NCBI GenBank assembly: GCA_949751835.1
Contig: CATKHK010000024.1
Span: 427,840-491,839 of the forward strand
Length of the DNA: 64,000 nucleotides
Source of the DNA: Blepharisma japonicum
Taxonomy: Eukaryota > Ciliophora > Heterotrichea > Heterotrichida > Blepharismidae
Reading direction: 5' to 3'
Below are positions 35,137 through 46,540 of the stretch, one piece after another. Under the pieces are notes generated by a model that saw nothing but the letters and a program-made list of their open reading frames with translations, was not told where the DNA came from and ran no database searches. The position numbers and the translations under genes were made by a program. How positions within the stretch are numbered: position 1 is the first letter of the stretch; the number at the start of each line of letters is the position of its first letter.

Positions 35137-35940
35137 ATTCTTCCTTCTATTGTATTTAAGTATTTATTATTATAAAATTAGAAATAAGTTGACCAAATAT
35201 CAAGTATTTTTCAAATTCATCATTCATTTCACCATCATATATTCATTGAGGAATATCTTCATTTGTATGAGTTTTATTAACAATTCTTGAGCTGCAGCTT
35301 CTTCATGACTGCAGCAGGCTTCTGAAATTGATCTTGAGAACTATGGTTGCTGTCATAATCGTAATGTTCTTTTACGATGACCACCTCAACCCAGAAAAAT
35401 AGGCTTTATTTAACCTATTGTAATCAAATAATTGATTTATTAGAGCTTTTTTGAATTACTAATTACTTCACAAAGAATATCGAAATTTATGATAATTAAC
35501 TGAAGATACCTTGATTTTTAAGCTAATAAAATTAGCAAGTTTTAAAGTAAGCTATTCACTTAAGAGAATTAATAAATTGATAAGATAAAAAGTAATACTT
35601 GCTTTTAAGAAATTATAAATTTAATTAAAAGCCTCTTAATCCATCATTTACTGTAATTTTTATACCTCTATTTTGAGATAAGAAAATTAGTTGGAATAAG
35701 AAAATAATTCTTTGAGAATAGGCTTGCTTGACAGCTAAATTTATAAATTGAATCAAAAGAATCAAAAGAGCAGTGGAGTTTTACCATATTTCTTAATTTT
35801 ATTCATTTACTGATTTCTAGCATGATTCTACAAATTTACAAAAAAGTACAAGAAAAGACTATTTCTGTCATTCTATGATATATTTTCTAAGCAAATTATT
35901 TCTATTATTATATGTTACCATTAAAAAATTAAAAAGTAAG
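35137..35940 (-). pseudogene. Spacer with N-terminal domain relic (35600-35787)
   Basis: The minus strand of 35600-35787 reads MVKLHCSFDSFDSIY then KFSC, the Cys/His domain start, followed by stops and indels where CxxH should be. Sequence beyond is lost. The rest of the interval shows nothing that I can support. Confidence 0.6.
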
Positions 35941-36219
35941 TTAATCGAATAACGAGTTCAAGGATTCTCCAAATTCTTCAAATACGTCATATATTAGTTG
36001 AGGAATATCTTCATCTAAATAATCTTCATCTGAGTAAGCTTCATAATTAAATTCTTTTGCTGTAGCTTGTCCATTACTTTGGTAGCTTGCATAATAGTCA
36101 TCACGAGAGTTATGGCCAGAAGAGCTATCATAGTAAATGTCATTACCTCGGTAATATGCTGTACACCCCAAAGCGATATATATCATTAGCATCAATGATA
36201 AGAGTTTTGCAAATCCCAT
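35941..36219 (-). CDS. Small acidic secreted-type protein, 92 aa
   Basis: A complete short frame with ATG at 36219 and TAA stop. Residues 1-20 (MGFAKLLSLMLMIYIALGCT) are a hydrophobic signal-peptide-like segment ending in LGC, after which the mature part is Tyr-, Asp- and Ser-rich (YYDSSSGHNSRDDYY) and ends in an acidic helix (YDVFEEFGESLNSLFD). No homologue is recognised. The composition differs from all neighbours and the signal peptide makes a chance frame less likely. Secretion or membrane anchoring is inferred. Confidence 0.5.
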   Translation of the reverse strand: MGFAKLLSLMLMIYIALGCTAYYRGNDIYYDSSSGHNSRDDYYASYQSNGQATAKEFNYEAYSDEDYLDEDIPQLIYDVFEEFGESLNSLFD

Positions 36220-36391
36220 TAAAAATAATTATTAACATATTGAGATTAAATAATTGACCTTAAATTTATTAAAACATATTAGAGCATTTTTGAATTAATA
36301 ATGATACAATAAAATTTATGATAACATTTGAAGATACTTTACATTTAAAAATAATAAAATTAAGCAACTTTTAGATTTAAATCATTCAATC

Positions 36392-36464
36392 AAATATTTA
36401 AATTATTGATTAATATTTTAATCTTAAATATTTAAATTATTGATTAATATTTTAATCTTAAATT
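36392..36464. repeat. 2 x 34-bp tandem repeat
   Basis: The unit starts AAATATTTAAATTATTGATT and recurs 34 bp later, almost perfectly. It is A+T-only apart from one C and one G per unit. Confidence 0.7.
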
Positions 36465-37256
36465 TTAAGCAATTTTTAATAAGAATTTATCTATTCTAAA
36501 ATATATATTAAGTTTAATTAGTACTAAAATTAGCTTAATTTGGATTTTATTAATATCTATTTATTTAGCTATATTTTATACTTCTATTTGGAGCTTAATT
36601 TTGATGTTTAACTAAGTTTTCAATGTAAATGCTTATTGCAAAAAGCATCAACCTTACAGCATGATCTCTTATATTAGGAATTTTGGTTTGCATATTATAA
36701 GCTCAAAGAGATAATTAAGTTAAAAGATTTCCTAGAGAATTAAAATTAGGCTTCATCAAAATGAATTTCTTTTTTCACAAAAAATTATTATTCATGGCAT
36801 AATTTAAGATTCATTAATTCTTAAGCAAAGTTTTATTATACTACATTAATTAAAGTATTTAAGGTCTAAAATGCTGCACACCCACTACAGGGTCATAGCA
36901 AAACTATTGATCTTATAAGCATTTTTAATTATCTTGTGAAAATTATTCCAAATAGCCATCTATAAATCTGGCTCTAATCTCCCACCTGTGGGTTTTGCCA
37001 TCACTCTAAATTCAGTTATATGTGTTCCGCTTAAGGGTCTTCTTTAAGAGTGCTGAGCTGTAAAAATCTAAGCCTTTCTTTATCCATTTGTTTTTGAATT
37101 TTCTGGAAGGGTATCTTGCTTGGCATCCAGCACATTAACGCATCACACTACACTATCCAATCTGATGCAAACCCGGCAGGAAAGATGGAATAAAATGGAA
37201 AAAATACCTTCAAGGTATCGCAGTTAGTTTCTTAATAATTTAATGAGAATTAAGAA

Positions 37257-37421
37257 CTAAGAAAATTCGCTCTTGAAGAGGATGAATTTTGCCAAAATAA
37301 TGATTATTTGCAATCGTTTTGCTCACGCTTAAAGGAATCTAAGAAAATTCGTTCTTTGAAGAGGATGAATTTTGCCAAAATAATGATTATTTGCAATCAT
37401 TTTGCTCACTCTTAAAGAGTT
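37257..37421. repeat. 2 x 82-bp tandem repeat
   Basis: The unit begins CTAAGAAAATTCG (37257 and 37339) and contains GAAGAGGATGAATTTTGCC. The two copies differ at a few bases. No coding sense seen. Confidence 0.75.
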
Positions 37422-38076
37422 TGAAAATTTTTATATCAAAAAATTAAAACCCTTTATATTTTATTTTAAGTTTAGGGGGAGGGGAAATATAATATGAATT
37501 TTTATGCAATAATCAGTTTTTGTTTTTCAAAAAGTTTCAATTACTCAATATAATAATATAGTTTTTAAGTAAGATAGATTAATACCAGCTTACTCTAATA
37601 ATTCAATGCCTTAATCATCATATATAAAAAAATAAATTACAGCAGCATTTATAAATGCAAATTAATTGATTCATAAATTTCTTGAAATGAAATTACTTTA
37701 TTGGGATTTAATGCAGAAAGAAGAGTTTTATTTTTAAGATATTTTATTCAGCCTTAAATAATTTTTTCATTTTCTGAACAAAAATTAATAAAAAGCTCTA
37801 TTCATACAATGCTTACATTTTGAAAATAATTTTTCTTTTTCTTCATCTAACTGTTTATAATTTACTTTGCTTTCATGCTATATCAGAGCTTAAATTTCCA
37901 ACGATTTTAGAATAAAGTTTCCCTTAAATTAAAACAAAAATGAGTGAAAATTTAATTGATAATTCATTCTAATATAGTAAGCGTATCTGTAGTTATAATA
38001 AATTATATTAAGTAAAGCTATTTTTATTTTAATTATGGGTATTTATTTGAACTTCTAGCCATAAAATTCTGATATT

Positions 38077-41000
38077 TTATCTGTAATAATTAATCTTTGA
38101 TAGATTTTGAGTCATTTTTAAATTCTGGAGCAAATCTAAGGTTAGCCGATTGTAATCTCTTGACTCTTCCTCTCTTTGCTCTTTAAAATATAGAGTTCCA
38201 AGCAAGTTATATATAGCTAGTTTTGAAAATAGATCATTGCATCTCTTGGTGTTAATAACCTCTTCAGTATATTTTAAAATTTTTTCCGCCTTTTGCAATT
38301 TTCCATCAGAATTATTAAATAAATTAATATAAATTTTGGCAAGCTCTATATAGTCACCCATACAGTATAAACCATTGATTTTTATATTTTTTTGAGAAGA
38401 AAATAAAATTTTGTCAACATTCAATGACTTTTCAGCTTCATTTAAGCATTTTTCTGCTTCTTCCTTTTCATTTAAAGACATATGTAGCTCCGCTTTCAAA
38501 ATAAAGTAATAAGACATTCTAAACTTCAGATGGCCGTTATTTTTTAATATTTGAATTAATCTCAGCAAAATAGCATTACATTTTTCATAGCTAGATTTTT
38601 CTCAAAAATAACTAAAAACAAAACTTGAAGATTTCAAAAATATATCAATTTTAAAAATATCATAGTCGTCTATAAGTTGAAAAGCTTCAGTAAAGTATTT
38701 ATCTGCATCATCAATACTAGTTTTTATGATATTCCTATTTTATGAAAAATTAAATAAGCTAAATTTTATAAATTTATATTTAAAATTGTTTTTACTGAAG
38801 CAAGAAATAAAGAAATTGGAATAGATCACCTTTAAGATAGTATAATCCTCCAATGTACGAATTAACAATAAATAATTGATTTTTTTAACTATAAAAAATA
38901 AAACGCATTAAGAAGGCCATTTTTTTAAACCAATTTATTAATTTACTCTTCTATAGCACAGATTCAAGCTTAGCGTATCAAAGTCTTACCTTGGTGTAGA
39001 GCTACTCCCTGGAAAGTGACTCAATAGTCCCTCACTAAACCCAATGGCCTACTGGAAAGCGACAGAAACTCTCGAATTGAGTTTGATAGGATAAGTTTTG
39101 ATTACTAGAAATTCAGAAATTTAAATAAGTTCATGCATATGAATTGGTTTGTGCATTATCATTACCCTTTAAGTAAAAAGGGAGACATAAATACTTATTT
39201 AATTAAAATTAAAATTTTATAACTTTCAGTAAATTTATACATTATTTTTTTTGCTTCACTTAGAAATTTGCAAGCTTTTTCAAAATTCAGCGTTCAAAAA
39301 TAAGCAATTCCCATAGAAAGCTTAGCAAATAGCAACTCATGCTCAGACCATTTATTCCTTATGAGTTTAAAGTACTCTCTAGCCTCTTTATACCGTTGGC
39401 TGTTTAAATAAAATACTCCAAGTGCTTTATAGATTTCTTGCTCATTTGAATCTGCTTTAGGTAAAATGCTTAACAAAGATTTAGCATTATAAAGATATTG
39501 GTGTGCTTTTTCTAAATTGCCTTCTCAGGTACGAATATCTGCTAAATAAATCCACAAATTTGATAAATCATAAGATTTTATAAATATTTCTTGCTTAGAT
39601 ATTTTGATGCATTTCCATATAGTTTTATAAGCTTTATCAAAATCATTCAAAAAATAATAAATCTCTCCAATAGCTGCATATAATAGAAACTTATCTTTAG
39701 TATTGGAACATTGAAATTCAATTACATTAAGAATTTCTCTAATCATTTCATAATTTTTAGAGGCACCATATGCTTTTACCAAATGACGATAAGTTTCAAT
39801 TAAATAATCTAAGGAGTCATCTCAGATACCCACCTTATTTTGTCAGGCAGAGACATCTAGGATACGATTTTTATGGTAAATAATCAATTTCATAGAGCAT
39901 TCTATTGATTTTTTATAGTTTTTATTGTCATAATAGAGTAAACTCTGCTCCTGGCTAATTCAATTAGAAATATTTGTAGAATTATTTCCACAAATGCATT
40001 CTGCTAAATCGAGAATTTTAGAGTAACATTCAGAAATATTTTCATCCTTAGGCATCATATAAAGAAAATTATCAGCAATAAATTATGCTATTTTTAATGA
40101 GCATAAACCATTTTACTTATAGACAGCTATCCATAGATTAAAAAAATATAGACACTCTAATTTTCTCGTCTCTGACCAAAATTCTTCTTTGAAAATTTAA
40201 GAGCCGATGGTTTTTCCTTTCCCAAATTATTTAGAAGTGTATCACATACTCAGGCGGCGGAGATTAAGACACCTGAATGCCTAAGGATTCTAAATAAGTA
40301 GCTTGTGGTCAAAGAAGAGTATTCGAAGCCCAAGCTTTCAGACTGATATTCTCATTTGATTACAAAGGTCAAGGCGGCAACATCTTGGGGCTGAAGGAAA
40401 ATGGCGCGAATACTCCAATGAGGTATTGAAGGCAGCCGTGGCAAGAGGTAGCCTAATAGTGCAATCAAAATATTCATTTTTGAGGTGACTTATCAATTTG
40501 ATTTTTGATTAAATACGGTTTAAATATTTTTTTAAATGTATTTCATAGCTTTTTTAATATATTTCATAGATTTTTTAATATATTTCATAGCTTGCAGAAT
40601 AAATAAACATTTCCTTTCTCAATTTTTATTTTGAGAATACTCCTTAACCAAAGGATAATACCTTTAATTTTTTTAATTGAAGGATTATAATAAAGTTCCC
40701 GATAATCTATGAGATTTTGAATTAATTCATATGCCATCTCGTATTCAGATATTTTAATAAAATCTAAAAGTAATGTTCAAAAGAAAGCTGATAGAAGGTT
40801 CTGATTGTACAAGGACTTATAAACCCAGCCATGAATATATTTTTCATCATTAAATTTAAAATAATTGAAATCAAACACATATGATGAAATTCATCGATGC
40901 AGTTCTAATAAACCCTCCCGTTTTCAGTCTCCCTCTGTATATTTTTGTGCTTTTTCCTTTGGTTGAGTTAAAAAATATTCAAAAGGGGCTAAAATGAGCT

Positions 41001-41331
41001 TACTTGAAACGAACTCCTTTTTCATCGAAAATAAGGCGATTCTATCAAGGGAGTTTATGGACTCATTTAATCAGCTTAGTTTCTCCTGAATCGTTTTACT
41101 TGAGTTTTCTTTAAATATATCATTAAATCTGGAAATAAATTCTTGCTTTAATTCTATTCAAAAATTGAATAAAATTTTTCTGGATTCTTTGTCGATTGGG
41201 AGTTTATTACGCTCTAGCTTATGACTTTCAGTTTGACGTGAAATACAATGCTTTGGGCATGCTTTAATTTGATTATCACTGGATGTAAAGATAGCGTCTT
41301 GTAAGCAATAAGAACAACTTACTTTTTTCAT
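38077..41331 (-). CDS. Cys/His-TPR family member K, several inserts
   Basis: The start is MKKVSCSYCLQDAIF at 41331, with KACPKH further on. The cluster lacks C19, as in E-G. FEYFLTQP, FDFNYFKFNDEKYIHGW and SEYEMAYELIQN follow with TGA-Trp codons. After a 7-residue tandem repeat (40528-40593) a block of about 0.4 kb (about 40085-40470) intervenes. The frame resumes at MPKDENISECYSKILD. Two more inserts lie at 38885-39218 (334 bp) and 38710-38824 (115 bp). Removing these two joins FTESYK to NQLFIVNSYIG and LKGD to DADKYF, and their combined length exactly reconciles the frames on either side. The end (TAA at 38077) is shorter than in E-G through a frame change. A germline gene or a decaying copy. 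Confidence 0.6.
38710..38824. mobile_element. 115-bp insertion in gene K
   Basis: It sits between the codons for LKGD and DADKYFTEAF. A 4-bp match ATCA flanks it (38710-38713, 38825-38828). It is A+T-rich with host-frame stops. Removal brings the two homologous parts into one frame together with the 334-bp removal. Confidence 0.5.
38885..39218. mobile_element. 334-bp insertion in gene K
   Basis: It interrupts FTESYK / NQLFIVNSYIG, one of the best-conserved family segments. Only a short T-run is shared at the edges, so the ends are good to a few bases. The centre (about 38940-39080) is richer in G+C than the gene. Confidence 0.6.
40085..40470. mobile_element. About 0.4-kb insertion in gene K
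   Basis: Family homology stops after QKWIFWL and resumes at about 40080. The inner part (40225-40460) is clearly G+C-richer than the host and resembles no gene. Exact edges could not be set: the best short repeat (GCAAT) does not restore the frame, so a further indel or other ends are likely. Confidence 0.5.
40528..40593 (-). repeat. In-frame 21-bp tandem repeat in gene K
   Basis: Three 21-bp units, with the landmark TTCATAG at 40542, 40563 and 40584. Read on the minus strand they give LWNILKN, LWNILKK, LWNTFKK, each Trp being TGA. The unit length keeps the host frame open. Confidence 0.75.
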
Positions 41332-41449
41332 GCTTGATATTTTATTTTTATATACTCACAACAAGTGAGTGATTTTAAATACGAGAAGAGGCTCAAGAAA
41401 ATATTCAGGATAGAGGAATGAGCCAAAAATTAACCTCCAAAGGCTCTTT

Positions 41450-42330
41450 TTGCATCTAGCCTTGAGCAACGCAGGATATGAAGGAGGAGTAATTGAATTT
41501 GTAGATTTAAAGAGAATAAAGAAAAAGTTCGTAAGATATCCTGATAATTTTTTAATAGTTATGAAGATGGTAAGACTGATTACTTGTTTCGTAGCAACTC
41601 AAGCAGCCTCTCAAACTGAATTATCAAAGACAACTCGAAGATTATAATACTCCATATATAACTTTAAAATTCCCCAAAAAAGCTCTAGACGAAGGATGTG
41701 GCGCTGGCAATGGGGTTTCAACAATGAAAAAACTTCTAGCCCAAATACTAATTCATCTTAGTAGACATTAGTGATTACTTTGTTAAAATATTTAGTAAAT
41801 ATAATCCAGGGGTAGAAGTTCTCAGCAGGGCACTTAAGCTTGTCTTTAATGATCTATCCTTTATCTTGTATATTTCCAATGCACTCTTAGAAATCCTTAA
41901 GAAGTCTGCTTGAGTTGTTAATGAAGCTTATAGAGGAAGTGAAACCAGTTAGAGTTGCATATTTCCTATTTATTGAAGAATGGGATATACAGCACTTTAA
42001 GAATTTACTGATCAATAAGAAACAAGCTATGAATCAAATTTGGAATCTAAATTTGAACTTGCTGACCCAAAAAGCTTTTGCAAAAGCTGTAGGTTCAAAA
42101 GTATGGTTTATTTCAACGAAAGGTTTCATTCGGGATGAATCTAGAGAGCAAGTTTGAAGAGAAGGTACAGCTTAAGCTGGAGAAGTTCGAAAATTTAGTC
42201 AAGTAAGAGGCAGCTGGACTGAGGTTAAGACAAAGAATATGAGGAACTTAATTGAGCATGACTTTGAAGAAGTATCGAAAAGGCTTCCATAATGGTTAGA
42301 GGAGCAGAAGATATAGATGCTAGATAGTAA
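41450..42330 (+). pseudogene. SAM-methyltransferase-like gene relic
   Basis: Plus-strand frames joined by frameshifts read LDEGCGAGNGVSTMKKLL and, one frame over, FILVDISDYFVKIFSKYNPGVE. These correspond to methyltransferase motif I (glycine-rich loop) and the acidic end of the second strand. A preceding frame (41450-41646) starts MHLALSNAGYEGGV, and a following one (41915 onwards) reads VRVAYFLFIEEWDIQHFKNLL, passes a TGA as Trp (QVWREGTA) and then meets TAA codons. It is the only plus-strand gene remnant inside the array. The substrate cannot be told. Confidence 0.4.
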
Positions 42331-42474
42331 GGAATCAATTCGGCTTATGAATCTAAGTTAGAAAGAAGACAATGGATTGAGGGAATTGGATTTGCAAGGA
42401 AATAAGAATTTGCAGCAAAAAGAAAGTGATAAAGGAAAAAACTCATGAGCGTGTGGATGTATATTTTGTATTAT

Positions 42475-42735
42475 ATGAATTATTTTTATTATTAAACAAC
42501 TTTGGGCATTTACTTGAGCCTTTCTACTCATTAATTTCAAGCATTGCATTAATAGCAATAATATTTGATTAACATCTCTCGTTATGCTTAAGTCATGCAT
42601 AAATTTCTTAAGCAGATCTAAATGCAACTTGCTATAGTGTCTTGGCTCTTCCCATCTTTGCTCTTTAAAATCTATGAATCCAAGACAGTAATATATAGCT
42701 AGCTTTGAAAATCGATTACTATATCTCTTAATGAA
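42475..42735 (-). pseudogene. C-terminal Cys/His-TPR fragment
   Basis: The minus strand reads RYSNRFSKLAIYYCLGFIDFKEQRWEE then LHLDLLKKFMHDL, the last about 80 codons of the D/E/F/G type, open to the end. Upstream homology stops abruptly at about 42735 at a repetitive segment. Only this 3' end remains. Confidence 0.75.
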
Positions 42736-42890
42736 AATTCAATTTTAGATCTGATTCTAATTCTAATTTTGATTCAGATTCAGATTTTGATACTAATTCT
42801 GATTCAGATTCAAAGATTCTGATTTTAATTCTAAAATTTTTAAATTCAAACTTTTTAAAATCATATGATGACTCGGTAGTAGACTTTGTA
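42736..42890. repeat. Imperfect GATTCAGATT-type repeat
   Basis: Irregular 6-12 bp repeats of GATTCAGATT and TCTGATTT. One minus-strand frame reads ESESELVSKSESESKLELESD. It is probably simple sequence rather than a gene. Confidence 0.5.
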
Positions 42891-42916
42891 AATAGCATAA
42901 CAGTAGTGTGTAACAA

Positions 42917-44173
42917 TTTTTTAACATAAAATTAAATAGAAAAATCATTTTTTAAGCTGCCTATTAGCAACGAAATTAGAGAAGTAGTATATATGAAACT
43001 GTTGAAGAAGCTTAACCAGTAATTAATAAAATCATATAAAAGAAATACTTAGAAGTTGTTTTTGTAAATTATCATTAAGTTGGGAAATGCAAACATGGGA
43101 ACGTGTAATGAATCCTTAGAATTCTCTACTGTAGTCTTTAAAAGAGCCATCATAATCGAAGCAACAAAATAATTTTATTTCTCCTTGAAAACTTTAATCA
43201 TTTAATAGTGAAGAAATATGATAAGCCTGAGAAGTCAATGATATAATTCAAGTCTTCTATATAAAACCATAAGAAGCCTGGATTGTAAAACTCAAAGAAT
43301 AGCATTGAAATTGATTAAAGTAAATTGCTACTATAGAGATATAATCTAATATTAATAGTAGCTATTATAATTTATGATACTATTAGGAGATCATTCTTTA
43401 AAGAATTGATCGATATCGTATACTCATTTTGGATCCCATTGATTACTGTCAATATTTTTCTGTCATTTTTATTTTATTAAAGCTCTTAATTTTTGATAAG
43501 CTTTACTCTTGCATTTTATGAATTTTTTGCATCATTAACGATGATAATAAGAGCTAGCCTCTAATAAAAACGCAAAACTACAGAAAGAAACATGAAAATT
43601 CAAATAAACTTTATAGAAATTATAGATAATTTATTTCTGGAAAGCGTGACCCAACACATAATAGGACATTTTTGAGCATTTGATAAGAATCAAGTGAATT
43701 CGTTGACCTTAGCCTTATATAAGTTCCTGTAAAAACATTTTTGGCAATCTAACTAAGATATTACAATATAATTTACACTAGCTCTTATCCGATCTATCTC
43801 ATGGACATAGAAATATAAAAACTTCTAGTATTTAAATCAATAACGCCAATGCAATAATCAGCATGATTATGCCAAAGATATAATTTTAAAATCCTACCTG
43901 CAAGCATAAATTGGTAAAAATATTGAAGATTAGGCACGTTAATTAGTAAATAGTGAATGCAAAGATTGTATCAAAACTAATCTAAGATATCTATATTATT
44001 AAGTATTTCATCATAACTCATTAAACAAAAACACAAGACAAATTTAAACTCTACAATAAAATAATTGTTTTCTATGGATTTGTAGTACTTTATATTCACT
44101 TGATTAAGTCAGGGGTTGAATTTCTTGTAAACTTTCAATGTGGACTATTGTTAAAGTTAAAGAAATAATTAAT
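42917..44173. other. Spacer; right part duplicated at 31745-32301
   Basis: No gene is supported in 42917-43690. From about 43690 the sequence is the 3' flank of gene J and has a copy near 31745-32301. Confidence 0.45.
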
Positions 44174-46540
44174 TTACTTATTTGGGTTGCTTGATTCAAT
44201 CATTTTATCAAGTCCAGCTAATCTTTGATCAATATATTCATTCATTACTATATCATTTTTACGTTCATCATTTTGCTTATTTAAATCTGAAGCTTTCAGA
44301 ATATATCTTCTTGCTTTTATTCATTTTTTTTCTTTTGAATAAACTAGACTAAGATATGAATAAGTTATGATTTTTGGATACCAACTTGTACAAGTACTTT
44401 TTTCAGCAGCCTCTTCGCAATATTTTAGCATTCTTTTTACTTTAGAGTATTTTCCCTTTTCATTTGAAAAAGAAAAATCTAAAAGTTCAATATAAACTAT
44501 TGCATATTTAATAATACTCGATAAAGTTTTGCTCTTCATTTTAGAAAGAGAAAAATTCTCTTCTACGTTCAAATATTTTTCCTCTTCTAAGAAGCATTGT
44601 TTTGCTTCTTCTATTCTATTTTGAGAAAAATAAAAATCAGCTAATACAGTCAAAAATTTTGCTTGATGATAAATTAAATGAGTTTTATTTTTTAAATGCT
44701 TATAAGCTTGAGCCAAAACAATCCTGCATTTCTCAAAATCATATATACTGTTAAAATAATCAAAAATAAAATATAACAGTTTAAGATTTTCTATTTCGCT
44801 ATAGTTTATAAGCTGAAAAGCTTTATTGAAAAAAATATTTGCGTTTTCTTTGCTCTTTATATCATTGTACAAATCTCCAATAAACACAAATACAACAAAC
44901 AAGTCGTTTAAATTGGCTTTAGGATCTTTAGAAAGTGTATTATTTACCTCCATGAATTCTTGTAGTGCTTTGCAATAATTTCGCCTTTGGGCATAAATAG
45001 AACCAATAAAAATTTTTACAACACTTAGAGTATGCTCAGAACAGTAATTTTTTACTGTTTCAAAACACTCTAAGGCATCTTGATACCATTCTCGCACAAA
45101 ATAAAACATTCCTATTGCAGTAAGGATTATTTTAAATTGTGGGTCACTCAAGGGTATAACACCAATTCAGGCCTTTGCATTAGCTATCATTCGATGCGCT
45201 TTTGCAAAATCCTTTTTTCCTCGATAAGCTACCATTAAATTAAAATTTATTATCACCAAAAATGGTCGGCTTTTACCATTCTGCAATTTTATGGACTTTC
45301 ATAAATATTTTATAGCATTATCATAATCATCTATATAATTATGCAATTCGCCCATAACCATATAATAATAAGATTTACCAAGAGCTGGTGGCTCTAGATT
45401 TTTAATTTTTTCAGCTAATTTCTCCAACTTATCTTTTTCCCTGAGACTAAAATAAGCTACCATTAAGCCTTCATAGCCTGCAAGTAGATAAATAGAATCT
45501 TCATTTCCAAAGAGCTTAATAAATTTCTTACAAATTGACTTTAAAGCTGTATAGTTTTGATTTCGATTATAGCCTTTTACTAACATTACAAAAAAAAATT
45601 GAAATTGATTTTTATCTTTCAAACATATTGATTCTGCTTTTTTAAGATAATAATTTGATAAATTTTTAATGTCTTTGCTTATAAATAAAGCAGAAAATAT
45701 TTTATAAAAATATATCACAACTCATCTTGAATCTACTTCAGAAAAAGCATTTTCAAAATTTATAAATTCCTTTTTTGACAACATAAAGTTTTTTTCATTA
45801 ATAAAGGCATAAATTATTAGCATTAATGAACGCAAAATAGCTAATATGTCAGATCCTATTAGTAATAGATCATTAAACTTCATTAAGTTTTGGATTATTT
45901 CATATGCAATTTCATATTCAGATATTTCAATGATTTCCGTTAGCACATTAAGAATAATAATAGTTAAATTTAAATAATCATAATTATCCTTATAAGTTCA
46001 GCCAATAATATATTTTTTGTCTTCAAACTTAAAATAATTGAATTCAAATAAATTAGAAGAAAATTCTTGATAAACAAAATTCGCAAAATTTTTAGGTAAT
46101 TCCTCTTGAATATCGAATTTTACATATTGCTGCAAAGCTTCATTATTTGGTGGCTGAATTAAAAAATATTCCAAAGGACTAAGTATAATTTTCTGAGAGA
46201 TATATTTTGTTTTTAACAAAAAATTAATAGCTCTGTCCATTCTAGAAAATCCTATATTCAGTCTCTTTAATCCAATATAATAATCATGAGATTTCTTTTC
46301 AGAGTATGTTTCAATTCATTGATTTATATATAAGCTAAACTTTTGCTTGATATTTGTTATATAGTTAATTAATATTTTTCGTGACTCATTATTTATATCG
46401 CGATTGATCCGCTCCATGTTATGATCAGGGTTCTCCTTTGTGTGAGAAAAATAATGTTTTGAGCATGCCATGAATAAACAAGATCTGCATTCGAATATTG
46501 CATCCAGAGAATCTAGGCTACATGAAGAATTTTTCTGCAT
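44174..46540 (-). CDS. Cys/His-TPR family protein J, intact, 788 aa
   Basis: A 2367-nt continuous frame runs from MQKNSSCSLDSLDAIF at 46540 to TAA at 44174, with TGA-Trp codons at 46316, 46241 (GW), 45722, 45299, 44321 and others. The cluster has C7, C18, C21, C26, H29, H33 and H40, spaced like the M/N/O group but with one extra residue. SPLEYFLIQPP and FEFNYFKFEDKKYIIGW follow, then SEYEIAYEIIQN and about ten TPR-like helical pairs (AIGMFYFVREWYQDALECF is a clear unit). It ends in a hydrophilic tail (DQRLAGLDKMIESSNPNK). No inserts. Function unknown; likely a soluble scaffold. Confidence 0.88.

Larger units (their letters stand above)
36220..38076. other. Long spacer with relics and repeats
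   Basis: No intact gene. About 36730-36850 has a faint minus-strand relic of the family middle region. About 36940-37200 is richer in G+C; one minus-strand frame reads SDGKTHRWEIRARFIDGYLE, weakly like the end of a LINE reverse transcriptase. Tandem repeats are listed separately. The remainder is A+T-rich without signal. Confidence 0.4.

Noticed and set aside
42728-42916. 62-codon Ser/Glu-rich frame (SESESKLELESD)
   Set aside because: It arises from an irregular GATTCAGATT repeat; no homology and the edges are repeat-defined.
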